Shown here: positions 11,723 through 22,887 of the stretch, piece after piece
Position numbering within the stretch: position 1 is the first letter of the stretch
Layout: each line of letters starts with the position of its first letter
NCBI GenBank assembly: GCA_002179805.1
Contig: NAVB01000197.1
Span: forward strand, 1-64,000
DNA length: 64,000 nt
DNA from: Acanthamoeba lenticulata
Lineage: Eukaryota; Discosea; Longamoebia; Acanthamoebidae
Direction of reading: 5' to 3'
Translations under genes and position numbers: made by a program
Notes under the pieces: model-generated
Databases searched by the model: none
What the model was told of the DNA's origin: nothing
What the model saw: the letters and a program-made list of their open reading frames with translations, nothing else

Positions 11723-13679
11723 ATGCGACGACGCAGGCTGGTATGGCATAGTTGCCGGAGTCTGCGGCCGGCGGCAGGGCAAGGACAACGCCCGAGAGCA
11801 CTCTCTCTACGCTGCACCACTGCAGCACGACAGTTTGGTACGCAGCCAGAGGCGCCCGAGGACAGTGTCTCTTCGCTGCCGCCTCCGGATGCCCGTAGCG
11901 ATCGTTGCAGCAGCATTGATATGCCCATCCACCCGGGCGTCATTGCCAAGGGCCGTATCGCAACGCTCTGCCACGCCATGGGTGCGCTTCACCTCCCCCA
12001 CAGCCCGGCCTTGGCTTGTCCTGCTTTCCTCAGGCTTGATCGTGCACAGGTTTTGGGCGGCCCGTGTACCTAGCCGAGTCCGCCACCGAGGACGGATGCC
12101 GCGTGCGACTTAAGCTGCCCGATGGCGAGGTCCGGACCAGAGCAGTTGTTTGTTCTTGGCTCATGCGACATGTGCGCGACAGGAGTTCACGTCGGGTCTC
12201 CACCCGACCAAGAAGGAAGCCGAGTACGAAGCGGCGATGTTGGCGGTGGGCAAGGCCCGCTGCCTACAAGTTCGCACCGTGCCCAAGGAGGAGCAGCGAG
12301 TCTATCCCGTGCTCCAGTTCAAGGGTGCGTCGTCCTCGTCGACGAGGCAGCGTGCTTATGGCCCGAGGGCTCCGGAAAGACTCCGGGTGGAGACTCACCA
12401 GTCTGGCGTTGGGCGTAAAGGGCACATGACACTGGTGAAGGACGAGCGGACGGCCTGCGAAGCGCTCGCAGCGTTCCGCGACTCTTTGGACCGCTTCCCG
12501 GTCATCGGCTTCGACACAGGTGCCACACCGCACGCAGCGCTGCAGCTTTTATTTCTCAAAGAGGCTGACTGGACCTCACCGCTTCTTCTCCTCCTACTAC
12601 CTCTTTGATGTTCATCAACCAGAGTCGCAGCCGCACTTCTACCGATCGCCAAAGCGGGCTGCGTCCAAGGACGACTCGCCTACAGCATCGCCACCAGTTG
12701 ACTCGTCGTTTCCGGAGCTTATTCAGATCGCCTCCGACACGCACGCCGTCCTCTTCCAGATGCGCGTACGCACGCACGCCTCTTCTTCCCCGTCTCGCTC
12801 GTCCCCTCACGCGCCCACTCGCTTGGCTCCGGCGGCAGAACCTGAACTATCAAGTCCCCGAGCTGCTCGCGCAACTCTTTGAGGACAAGCGCGTCTTGAA
12901 GGTGCACGTTTGTTGTGATCGATCGTTGGCTCAACAGCGCATCGTCCGCTGCGAGCGCCGCTGAGCGAGTGGTCATGGGCCATGAACAGGTCGGCTCGGG
13001 GATCAGCCAGGACGCCGTGCTGCTGCGCCGGTTCTGTCCGCGTATGCAGCCCAGCGCCTTCGTGGACCTGGCCTACTTTGCGCGCAAGTTCCAGGCCTAT
13101 CCGCATGGGCTCCAGGTGCCTTGTTTTCCCCTTTAGTCCTTGTCGTCGTCATCGTCATCGTCATCATATCGTCTTGTTGTGGACGTGCTGTTGCTCACAA
13201 CACGGTCTCGGCGCGCACACAGTCGCTGACGGGCATCTTTTTGCAAGGCCGCATCAACAAGAAGCTCCAGACGTCCAACTGGGGCGCGCGGTCGCTCTCC
13301 GAAGCCCAGGTGCGTCATCCGTCCCGACAGCCGTGGGCAAAAGGGCGGACGTTTCAACTCATCATGCGTCGTACGGCCTTCTGCAGCTGGCCTACGCGGC
13401 TACGGACGCCTGGGTCGCCGTCCAAATCTACCGAGCCCTGTGTGAGGTGGCGCACCAGCTCCCGCGTGCTGCACAAACGCTACGTTTACGACGTGGCGTG
13501 CGCGGGCGCGAGACAACTAACACCTGCAGCGTTTGCTTTGGCAGAGTGACGAATCGACCTCGCACGCCCGTATTCGAGCCGTGCTGGCCCACGCAGGGCT
13601 TCACCCGCCCGACTCCTTCCTCCCGCGTGCTGCAGTCCGTGAGGCGACTGACGTCGTCCCACCCATTTTGGGCTCATGA
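11723..13679 (+). CDS. dsRNA-binding domain plus DEDDy 3'-5' exonuclease (RNase D/WRN type)
   Basis: After an Arg-rich leader without acidic residues (MRRRRLVWHSCRSL), which suggests a mitochondrial presequence, come a dsRBD (about 11921-12260: IATLCHAMGFGRPVYL, then HPTKKEAEYEAAMLAV) and a DEDDy exonuclease. The exonuclease motifs appear after splicing: ExoI GFDTEADW (split by an intron near 12520), an ELIQIAS strand, ExoII VGSGISQDAVLL and ExoIII LAYAATDAWVA, with the pre-motif SNWGARSLSEAQ. All four acidic residues and the Tyr are present, so it should be active. At least eight short introns interrupt it. The last exon ends with TGA at 13677-13679, but the join before it is not settled. 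An in-frame upstream ATG at 11636 is an alternative start. Likely role: processing or decay of structured RNA; an RNA rather than DNA substrate is inferred from the dsRBD. Confidence 0.82.
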
Positions 13680-13844
13680 GCCGCAACGACCCTTTTTCTT
13701 GTTTTTTTCTGGTTGGTCGCAGTGCACGGCAACCGAATCCTTAAGTCATAAACGTCCCAGGCCCCGCATTCGTGCATTTGCCCGACGAGCGTGCCTGGGA
13801 CAGACGGTTGCTGGTGGACACAGAGACGGGTGTGACACGGAAAA

Positions 13845-14773
13845 TCAATTTAGTAACGAGGCAATGGCCATCCTGTTGGGATGTCGGCTACAGCTGGTCG
13901 TTGTTGTTGTCGTCGTCGTTGGGACGGCTGAGTAGGAGAGGATCGAGGAAGAAGGCAACGACGTTGAGGACGAGACGAGCGGGTACTGGACTGGGGACGG
14001 GACGAGAGGAGACGACGAGGGAGAAGAGGCAGAGAGCGGGGACGACGGCATCAAGCTGGCCGGGAGGATGGAGACCAGCGCTGTCAGCTTGCCACAACCG
14101 TTGCTGGGCGATGCAGTTGTCTTTGTAGTCGTCGATGGGGAAGAGGCAGATCTCTGCTTCTTTTGCTTCGTCGTAGTCGTTGTGCCGGTGGGCCCCGACT
14201 TGGGCGCCGCCTTCTTCTTCTTGATGGCCTTGGCCGGGCGCATCATCGAGGACTTGGGGGAGCAGGTTGTCGCGGCCTTGTGGTTCAAGCTCATCTCGGC
14301 GGGCGGCGAAGGCACGCGTAGCACCAAAGGCAGGAGATGGGTGGCCTGGGTAGTGGGGAGAGGATGGTTAACTGGGAGCTCAGGGCCAATTGGTCGCACG
14401 ACTTCCTCCTTTCCTCCTTAGCCCCGCATTTTATGATGTAGGGCGTTGATATGCCAAAGGTCGGGGCGTGTGTGGGCGTGTGAGGTACCTCGTGCCAGTA
14501 GCGGTCCTGCTGGAACCACAGGAAGGAGCTCAAGACTTCGGAGGTGCCGTCCCCTTTGTTGGTCGTTGGGGTGGAGGTAGAAGAAGTAGCAGAAGTGGAA
14601 GAAGTGGAAGAAGAGGCCTTGGGCGTTGTCGCTTGCGGGCGCTGAGGTTGAGCAGCAGCTTGCATTAAGAGGGGAGTGGGTGCGACGACGACAGGCGGAC
14701 GGGTGATGAAGGTTGTGGGCACCACAACAGGCGGTCGTGGAAGTAACGTCGTCATTCTTGTCTGGCTGGCCAT
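13845..14773 (-). CDS. Unrecognised low-complexity Ser/Thr/Pro-rich protein
   Basis: I do not recognise a family. The ATG is at 14773. The first exon encodes a Pro/Val/Thr/Ser-rich stretch ending in SSFLWFQQDRYWHE, the only non-repetitive segment and the best handle for a search. A GTACCT...GAG intron (about 14291-14489) leads in phase to MSLNHKAATTCSPKSS and a Lys-rich patch (AIKKKKAAPKSG), then long Ser/Thr runs up to the stop at 13845. The basic patch suggests a nuclear location, but that is weak. The gene could have an extra upstream exon. Confidence 0.5.
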
Positions 14774-15780
14774 TTGGCGAGGGTGCTAAGACTGGCGTGG
14801 ACGTGTGCGCTGACGTAAAAAAGACGGGGAAGTAAAAGAGAGACAGACTATGCCCGACTTTAAGGTATTGCTTTGCTCTGTGGGAAGGGGAAACTGAATG
14901 ACGGCAGCCCCGAAGACTTTGATGATGATGGGCGTCCCTATCAAGATCGGGGATTGTGACTGTTGTTGCTGAAACGCCAACGCCGTCACAGCAGTTGTCG
15001 GAGCGCTCCAGCAATCGGAGCTCGCCAACTGTTTCGTTGTCCCGTTTGGTAGGAACTTTCCGTCAAACGCGTCAATGGGCAATATAACGGTACAATTCGT
15101 CTTCCCATATACTCCCTACTCGACCTTCGCTCCCCGTCTCTGCTCCGGTTTTCTTTCCGTTAAACCCTCCGCCCAGCGAACGGGGTACATAAGGGACATC
15201 TTTTGCGCTTCCGAACACCCACCCAGCGTCTCTCTGAGAGCCTTAAGTCCTGTGGCCCTGTTGAGATGAGCTGAGGTGCTTCCCACCTTAAGTCTTAGAT
15301 GGGAACACATGCGCCCAATCGCACATCACATTCTCGTTTCCACATAGCTGTCATATCGCCCTAGAATGTTGGCTCAGCCAAAGGGTTGTCTTCATGAAGC
15401 TGGCACGTAGACACCACGATCTGTGCCTTGGGGCAGTCTGCCTTCCCACGGCCTCAGTGGTGATGTTTTTTCTTGGCCTCGCTCGGGTTTGTCTTTGCCG
15501 CATTTTTGTCGGCTGTTTCGAAACAGGTTTTGAAACCGTCGGGCTTTGGGAGTCACGCCACAAATAGCGGACTTTTCCGACCGCGGCACAGCTCACGGCG
15601 TGCGTCAAAACACGAACTTGTGCAGCCGGTACTTCTTCGCTCGCGACAGCGCAAGGGAGAAGAAGGATTACACACTTTGTGTCCACCAAGAAAGAGAACT
15701 GATCCACTCAGTGAGCAGCCTGACTGTCAGCTCCACATCGTTCTCCTTCACCCGTCAATCCTTCCGCACAATAACAAGAA
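14774..15780. other. 1 kb spacer between divergent genes
   Basis: Promoter side of both the unrecognised minus-strand gene and the plus-strand decarboxylase. A minus-strand open frame at 14786-15082 lacks an ATG and has no canonical donor in frame with the next gene, so I do not call it. A 9-base direct repeat, CCTTAAGTC, occurs near 15240 and 15287. A good acceptor-like pyrimidine tract lies near 14810-14850 on the minus strand, hinting at an unannotated 5' UTR exon. Nothing else is supported. Confidence 0.5.
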
Positions 15781-18062
15781 ATGTCGTCCTCCAAGTTCTG
15801 CTCGCGCGAGCCGCAAGATCTGAAGCAGATCTTTGGTCGTGTCGCCGAATACGCTGCCCAATGTACGTTGCTCGCATCCTCACTGCTACGCAGTCCTTGT
15901 CTCTTGTGAATTTATTTTATTTATTCTTTTCATCTAATCCTGCGGAACGGCCGCTACCCCCAGATGTGGCCCAGCACTACCAATTCGACAAGACCCGCGT
16001 GATCAACTTTGTGCCACCGGACAAGCTCAAGGAGATCATCGACTTTTCTCTTCCCGCTGCGGGCTCTGGCCTTACCCCCGACCTCAAGAGTGCGCCCCAC
16101 TCCTCTTCCTTTTGTCCTTCCACACTCTGCACGCAGAACCATCGCCAACCTGTTGTTGTTGTTGGACATCGCCTCGTCGTCATCGTTGGGCCCAAACACA
16201 GGCGTGGAGAAGTACCTGGACCAGGTGCTCGAGTACAGCGTGCGCACTGGCTCGCCCCGCTACTTCAACCAGCTCTGGTCGGGCACTGATATCGCCTGCA
16301 TCGTGGCCGAGTGGGTGTCGGCCTTCACCAACTCGTCGACCTACACCTACGAGGTGGCGCCCGTCTACTCGCTCATGGAGATCGAGGTCATCAACCACCT
16401 CCTCAAGTTTGTCGGCTACGAGGGTGGCGACGGCATCCTGGCCTCGGGCGGCGCCGTCTGCAACTTCATGGGCCTTCTCTGCGCTCGCGACAAGCTCTTC
16501 CCTGAGTCCAAGACCGTACGCCTTCTTTTATTTATTATTGTTTTTATGTATTTTTTGTTAAAAAAAAGTTGTTCTCATTTTTGGTATTTTTAAATTTACA
16601 ACAGACTGGCAACCCGGAGGGCAAGAAGCTGGTGGCCTTCACGTCGGCACACAGCCACTACACCATCAAGCGCAGCACGTGGATGATGGGTCTTGGTCTG
16701 GACGCTGCCATCAACGTCGCCGTTGACGCTCGTGGCCACATGACTCCCGAGGCTCTCGGTGCGCCTTTCTTCCCTCTTTTTTTTTTTAAAAAAATTAAAA
16801 TATTTCTTTATTTAAATTATTATTTTTGTTTCTATTTTCTCATTCCATGTTCTCTGGGGCTGCAGATGAGGCCATCACCAAGGCCAAGGCCGAGGGTCTC
16901 ACGCCCTTCTGCGTCAACGCCACGTGCGGCACCACCGTCCTGGGCGTCTTCGAGGACATTGTACGATTTGCCTTCTTCTTGACTGTGGTTGATTGCTTCG
17001 TTGACCACTTCTTCTTCTCTTCTTCTCGGCTCCACAGAACGGCATCGCCGACGTGTGCCAGAAGCACGGCGTGTGGCTGCACGTCGATGGCGCGTGGGGC
17101 GGCAGTGTGCTCGTTTCCAAGAAGTGGCGCCACAAGATGGCCGGCGTGGAGCGTGCCGACTCGGTGGCCTGGTGTTTGCACAAGATGATGGGCATCAACC
17201 AGCAGTGCGCTGCTTTCCTCACCAAGGAGAACAACCTCCTCGTAAGGCTTCCTCTACACCAGCCATTTTTATTCATTTTTTCTTATTTTTCTTTTCTTTT
17301 ACATGTCATGCTGACGTCATCGCGTTTGTGTCTACAGAAAAAGGTGAACGCGAGCCACGCGGACTACTTGTTCCACTTTGACGACACGCGGCCCTACGAT
17401 CTGGGCGAGAAGACCCTCAACTGCGGTCGCCACCAGGACTCGTTCAAGGTGTGGCTCTCGTGGAAGGTCCACGGCGACGCCGGGATGGCGTACCGCGTCG
17501 ACACCAACTTTGCCAACGCGCAGTTCTTCACCGAGGAGCTCAAGAAGCGGAGCGACCGCTTCGAGCTCCTCTTCGAGCCCGAATGCACCCAAGTCTGCTT
17601 CTTGTACGTCTTTTTCATTGTCTTTTCTTTTTCTTCTTCTTTTGAGGGCCGTTGGCTGACACAACATGAACTACACAACGGCAGCTACCTGCCCAAGTGC
17701 ATTCGCGGGATGGCCAAGAGCAAGGAGCGCGATGAGCTGTGCGGCAAGTACGTGCCCATGCTGCGGCGCCGGATCCAGGTGTGCGGCTCCATGCTGGTCA
17801 ACTACAACCCGCTGGCCGAGTCGCTCCCCAACTTCCCCTTCGTCCCCAACCACTGGCGCATCGTGTGGGCGTACGTGGCGGCCGCTGTTCTCTCTTGCTC
17901 CTCCTTCTCCTCCTACTCGGTTGGTGCCTTGCCTCACGGAGCCTTCACGACTTGGTATCGTGCAGCAATCCGGAGCAGACGTTCGAGGATGCGCTCTTTG
18001 TGCTCGACGAGATGGACAGGCTGGGCGAGGACATGACCCTCGGCGAGACCGCGCAGGCCTGA
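15781..18062 (+). CDS. PLP-dependent group II decarboxylase (glutamate/cysteine-sulfinate decarboxylase-like)
   Basis: About nine exons. The first ends after codon 27 with a phase-1 GTACGT donor. Landmarks: SPRYFNQLWSGTD, YEVAPVYSLMEIEV, GDGILASGGAVCNFMGL (PLP phosphate region), FTSAHSHYTIKRS, ATCGTTVLGVFEDI, WLHVDGAWGGSVL (the Asp binds the pyridine N), SVAWCLHKMMGI (Schiff-base Lys), and a C-terminal NYNPL...NHWRIVW block. This places it with GAD65/67, CSAD and GADL1 rather than with aromatic amino-acid decarboxylases. Likely reaction: decarboxylation of an acidic amino acid (glutamate, aspartate or cysteine sulfinate); the substrate cannot be fixed by eye. The usual NPHK motif reads CLHK here. 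Introns at 16521-16604 and 16760-16864 are unusually A/T-rich compared with the exons. Confidence 0.93.
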
Positions 18063-18238
18063 GGCGTCACGAGCTGCGACGTATTCAGGCGAGGCGTTTC
18101 ATTTTTGAAGGATTAATGAAATGAACGGACAAAAAAGAAAGTTGAAGGGGGACAACAGCCAACGAACACTTGCTTGATCGTTCCTCCAACCCCGCAAGGC
18201 AGAGGTCAACGCAAAACACACTTATCAAAATTTACAAA

Positions 18239-21200
18239 TTACATGCAGATGCACTTGGCGTCCTTGTCGCCTTCCTTGACCGCCTTCTCGTACACGGCCA
18301 GTTCCTCCAGATACGACTTGGGCGGCCACTGCACACAAGCCAGACCCCCCATGTGAGAGACAGATCGCGCAACGCGCAGGCACAAGGCAGTGGAGTGGTA
18401 AGGGCCGGCACCTGGTTGGCTTCGATGTACTCGAGGCTGTCACCGGCCAGAGTCTTGAACTCGGGCCGCTTGCTCATGGGCTGGTAGTTGGACGCGATAA
18501 AGTGTCGGCAAAAGCCTGGCGTTCATGTGTGTCAGTCGTGTGTGCGGCACTGTTGTTGGAGGCATGCAACGCACCGACGAGCTGGTCAGCGTTGTGCTGC
18601 TCGGCCAGATGCAGGAGTCCCACCACGTCGATGTCGGCCTTCTCGATGCCGTCACTGCACCATCCCAGACATGATGATGAGAGGCGCCCATCAACCACAT
18701 CACCATCACTATCACCATCACATCACACAAAAGGCACGCGACGGACCTGGTGGCGGCCTCGACCTCCTTGCTGATGTAGAGCTCGCACAGGGTGATCAGC
18801 CGCGGCAGGCCTGCGCAGCTTCGGTCGTTAGGTTTTTCATCATCATCGTGGTCACCATCTCGGTCGGGCCAATCTCATGGGGAGCGCACCGAAGCGGTTG
18901 GCGAGGACGAGTATGCCCACAGAGTCGCCGCTTTCGCTGATGGGCGAGTGGTCCGTGTAGAGGAACTCGAGCATGGCCATGAAGCTCTCCACCGACGTGT
19001 CGCCGATGGGCACCGCCTGCAGCGAGTCCTCCACGAAGTGGCCCGAGAACATGGCCGCCAGCACCTTGCAGCGCCCCATCAGGATGGCCTTGTGCGCATG
19101 GATCCGGCGCCCTGTTACATCGTATTACAGAATTATTACGAATCTAGATGGGAAAATAATAATAATAAATGTCGAACCTTCAACTTCAAAGATGACGTCG
19201 GAAAGGAGGGGCTTGTCGAGGAAGAGCTCCTTGGCCACGTTGCCGGCCTCATCGTTGAGCCAAGTGCCGATCGACGGGTTGAGGAACTCGTCGCCCTGCA
19301 GCACGTTGCGGCAGATCGTGGCCAGGTGGTCCAGCTGGAACAGCTCCGCCGCCGCCAGCAGGTCCTGCACTCCGTCCCTGTGTCCCGCGCAACAACGTGA
19401 GCGATGTGAGGCCTTTTGTCTTGTCTTGTCTTGGGCTCGCGCCCTCAGACGGGGGGAGAATGGGGCTTGTGGCGCACGTCTTGTCGCGGATCGTGGCGAT
19501 GCCGGTGTAGAAGAATTCCAGGATTTTGCCAAACACGGCGAACCCGACTTGCTTGCTCACTCCGATGGCGTAATGCAGCTTGCCCTCCTCTGTGCACGCG
19601 CGCGCGTGTGTCGTGCGTTCAGTCTTGTGCTGGAGACTGAACTGGACTGGTGTGCGTACGAATGGACCGGTGGATGGAGGCTAGGCCCGGGACGTGCCCG
19701 GCGTTGATCTGCCGATAAAACTGCGGCATGGCCGGGTCGGCCTGCGCGCCCTTGGCCTCGTTGTCGTCTTCCTCCTCATCGCTCTCCTCGTTGCCGTTGT
19801 TGTCGTTCTCGCCCTCGTCGTCGTCGTTGTCCTCAGCGGGCTTGGGCTTGGCCGCTGCCTTGTGCTGTTGCTGGTAGTCGTGGATCTGGGAGCGGACGAG
19901 GTGGTTGGGGATGAGGGTCTTGTTCTCCAGCTCGGCGCCCGTGATGGGCGCCGTCGAGTGGGTCTGCAGCCACGCGGCGATGCTCGCCCGCTCGTACGTG
20001 TGTCCGTCACACGTCAGCACCGGGTCCGTCTGCGACGATGACGTCAGCCATCATGGTGACGCCAGCAAGCCGCAGGGGGACGTACCATGATCTCCTGCGT
20101 GATGGGGCACAGGAAGTGCTCGGGCACGTCCTCTTGTCCTCCGAGAGCCTCGCCTGGTTGACCGTCGGCAACCTTCTCGGCCTTCTTGGTGGCCTTCTTC
20201 TTGCCCGACGAGGCCTTCTTGCTGCTCTTCTTGTCCTTCTTGTTGGCGCTCTTGCCCTTGAGCTTCTTCTTGGGCTTGTCGTCCTTCTTGGACACGATCG
20301 CTGCTGTTGTTGCCGCGTCTTCTTTGTCGTCGACAAAGATGCGCCGGAAGAGCGTCGAGTTGGCCGCGAGCACCGCCTGATGCGCCTGGAATGTCCGCTC
20401 CCCGACCACAAACTGCACACAAGGGCGGGACACCATCATCAGCCCAGCGCGCGATGGCCGCGCTACCACAGCCAACGCGTGCCTTCACGTCGGCCTCGGC
20501 GCCAGAGTCGAGGAGGCCCTTGAAGTCGTCGGCAAAGGTCGACGTCTGGATGTTGGTCCACGGCGCGTGCGTGGGCTTGGGCAGCACCTGCTCGTCATTG
20601 TTGTCATCATCATCAGCATCAGTACCATCATCTCTTCTTGGCTAGTGGAAGAGGTCGAGCGTGCGTACGGGCGGGACCAGGGCGGGCTTGTAATCATACG
20701 AAGAGGACTTGCCCGACTTGCCGCCGCGCTTCTTCAAAGTAAACTTGCTGCCGCTGCCGCTGCTGCTGCCACGGGGAGAGACGCCAGCCGTGATGATCTG
20801 GTCGAACGCTTGCTTCACGCCCTCCATCGTCAGCGCGCTAGTCTCCACGTAGCACGCCGCTTTGATCTGCGCTCGCATGCAAGGACAACACTCGCTCGGG
20901 TCAGCAGCTGCCGACGATCGTCCGGACAGCCGGCGGGCAGAGCCAGTGGCGCGTGTACCCGCTTGGCCATCTCGACGCCCTCCTCAGTGGTGACCGTGTG
21001 CTGTCCGCGGTCCCGCAGCCGCGACCTGCGACGCAACCGTGAGCAGGCAGAGCTTAGCCCAGAAGAAGAAGAAGAAGAAGAAGCGCGAGTATGTACTGGA
21101 TGTCGTTGTCGTGGCGGAGGTCGATCTTGTTGGCGCACAGGACGATGGGCGTGCCCGGGCAATAGTGCTCGATCTCGGAGACCCACTTGGCCGCCACGTT

Positions 21201-21730
21201 CTCAAGCGAGGCCGGGCTCGCGATGGAGAAGCAGACCACGAAGACGTCGGTTTGCGGGTAGGAGAGCGGCCGCAGCCGGTCGTAGTCCTCCTGGCCGGCT
21301 GTGTCCCTGATGAATGAAGAAGGGAGGAAGAGGAGGGAGGATGGTGACGTCATCACGTGCACCATCTTCTCCTTCATGATCAAGCAGCGACTGGTACCAG
21401 AGGCCGACGTTGTAGGGCTTCCCGCCGACCATTACGTTCGCGCTGGACGAGGAAAAGACAAAAGAGGACATGAGGAAAATGATGGTGTGCCAAGCAAGTG
21501 GTCGTAGAAGAAGGAGGGGGGCTTGCCTGTAGTTGTCGAAAACGGTCGGTACATACTCGCTGGGGAAGCTGTTCGTGGTGTAGGAAATCAAGAGGCAGCT
21601 TTTGCCCACGGCTCCATCCCCGACGACCTGAGGCGGCCAAGGGCCGTTAAGTCGTTCCAATATCCATCCGTTTCTTCTTGGCCCACCCCCTGCACAAGAG
21701 GCAACATACCACTACTTTAAGGGCTTGCAT
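18239..21730 (-). CDS. Rho GTPase-BTB(with U-box insert)-BTB protein with CaaX end (RhoBTB/RacA-like)
   Basis: A tiny first exon (MQALKVV, 21710-21730) splices to [12 protein letters not shown]. The Rho GTPase has [27 protein letters not shown] and ANKIDL, all catalytically intact. After a Gly/Ser/Lys linker, the first half of BTB1 reads [21 protein letters not shown] Lys-rich insert leads into a complete U-box (about 19880-20130: [39 protein letters not shown]). After an acidic insert, the second half of BTB1 follows ([12 protein letters not shown]), then BTB2 ([38 protein letters not shown]), a BACK-like helical tail, and a C-terminal CICM, a CaaX prenylation box. RhoBTB proteins are CUL3 adaptors; the U-box adds an E2-binding module. 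It is probably a membrane-attached ubiquitin ligase platform. Many short introns. Confidence 0.92.
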
Positions 21731-21959
21731 TTCTTTCTGATCAAGGATGGCCGTGCACAGATGTTGGTTATGGCCGGAGCGGACTGGTTGCCGCGTTCAC
21801 CCTCTCGGTGCGGCGAACCACCAGAAAACGAACCTCGTCGTTGCCGAAACGACCGCTTCGTCTTCTTCGCCGAACCGTGGCGGAAAACAATTTCTCGTTG
21901 GCGTAACCAAAAAGAATAGCAAACAGAAAAAATGCTCAGGAAAAAGCTAAAGAATTCAG
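21731..21959. promoter_or_regulatory. Compact bidirectional promoter region
   Basis: These 229 bases separate the divergent ATGs of the Rho-BTB gene (-) and the methyltransferase gene (+). The part next to the methyltransferase is A-rich (about 21905-21955). Both 5' UTRs and core promoters must lie here. No specific element is assigned. Confidence 0.5.
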
Positions 21960-22814
21960 ATGTCGGCTCACGAAGGAGAGGCAGGCCCGCACATCAGTCC
22001 CGCTGGAGAAGGAGGCCGCTATCGCACGGAAACGGCCACGACTTTCTGGAATGAACAGAGCCAAGCGTACGAGTCGCGCCCGTTCTATGCCGAGACGGGC
22101 GACTTCTTCCGCTGGTGTCTCGACCTGGTCCTCATCCACCTGCAGGCCACTGCCGACTCGCGCATCGTCGACCTGGGCGCTGGCACGGGCAATTTCTCGC
22201 ATGCGCTCCACAAGGCCCTCCGGACGCGCCACCCAGTCGTGTGCGTCGACCCCTCCGCGGGCCTGCTGGCACTTGCGCGGGAGCGAGAAGGCGTGCACCC
22301 TGTGGTCAGCGGCGCATTCGAGTTCGTCGTTGGCGACACTGCGGACGAGTCAACGGGCCCCGCGGAACTGCAGCAGTTCGATCGGGTGCTCATGAAGGAG
22401 ATGGTGCACTTCATTCCGCGTGAGCAGTGGCACATCTTGTGGCCCGCCCTCTTCGAGCGCCTTCCACCGGGAGGACGGGTGGTCATCATGATGCGGCCCC
22501 AAAGCACCGAGTTCCCCTGGACACGCAACATCGAGGCCACTTGGGAGCGGTTGTGGACGGGCGACGGCCTCGAGGACGCCATCCGGGCAGCCGGCTTTCA
22601 CGTAACGTCGGTCGAGTCCGGGTTCCCGTTGTCCATGCGCAAGGCCGAGTGGCTTGACCTGCTGGCTTCGCGCTTCTGGTCGAACCTGTCCGAGGAGCAT
22701 CTTTCTGAGAGCGAGCTCGCGCGTGCCCTGGAGGAGCTGCGAGCGACCTTGCCTGATGAAGCCGTGCTGTCATGGCACGACAACTTCACAGTCATCGTGT
22801 GCGCCAAGCCATGA
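21960..22814 (+). CDS. Class I SAM-dependent methyltransferase, intronless
   Basis: A single 284-codon exon. Motif I (VDLGAGTGNF, residue about 70), an acidic residue after the second strand (CVDPSAG), FDRVLMKEMVHFI (motif IV region) and PPGGRVVIMMRP (motif VI region) define a Rossmann-fold methyltransferase of the UbiE/Methyltransf_11-25 type. The N-terminal FWNEQSQAYESRP resembles ubiquinone/menaquinone- and small-molecule methyltransferases. The substrate is unknown. The absence of introns is unusual here, since most neighbours have many. Either an ancestral intronless gene, a retrocopy or a transferred gene would explain this. Confidence 0.9.
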   Translation: MSAHEGEAGPHISPAGEGGRYRTETATTFWNEQSQAYESRPFYAETGDFFRWCLDLVLIHLQATADSRIVDLGAGTGNFSHALHKALRTRHPVVCVDPSAGLLALAREREGVHPVVSGAFEFVVGDTADESTGPAELQQFDRVLMKEMVHFIPREQWHILWPALFERLPPGGRVVIMMRPQSTEFPWTRNIEATWERLWTGDGLEDAIRAAGFHVTSVESGFPLSMRKAEWLDLLASRFWSNLSEEHLSESELARALEELRATLPDEAVLSWHDNFTVIVCAKP

Positions 22815-22887
22815 TGATTTCTTTTCTTTTTCTCTTTTTTCTTTTTGTTCCTGCGCCCCCCCACCAAACAAGGCCACGCCAGCAAAG

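Noticed and set aside
14786..15082. 98-codon minus-strand frame upstream of the low-complexity gene
   Set aside because: It begins at TTG, not ATG, and no canonical donor links it in frame to the next exon.
15230..15310. Small RNA gene around the CCTTAAGTC direct repeats
   Set aside because: No convincing stem, snoRNA boxes or tRNA/5S similarity; only a 9-base repeat.
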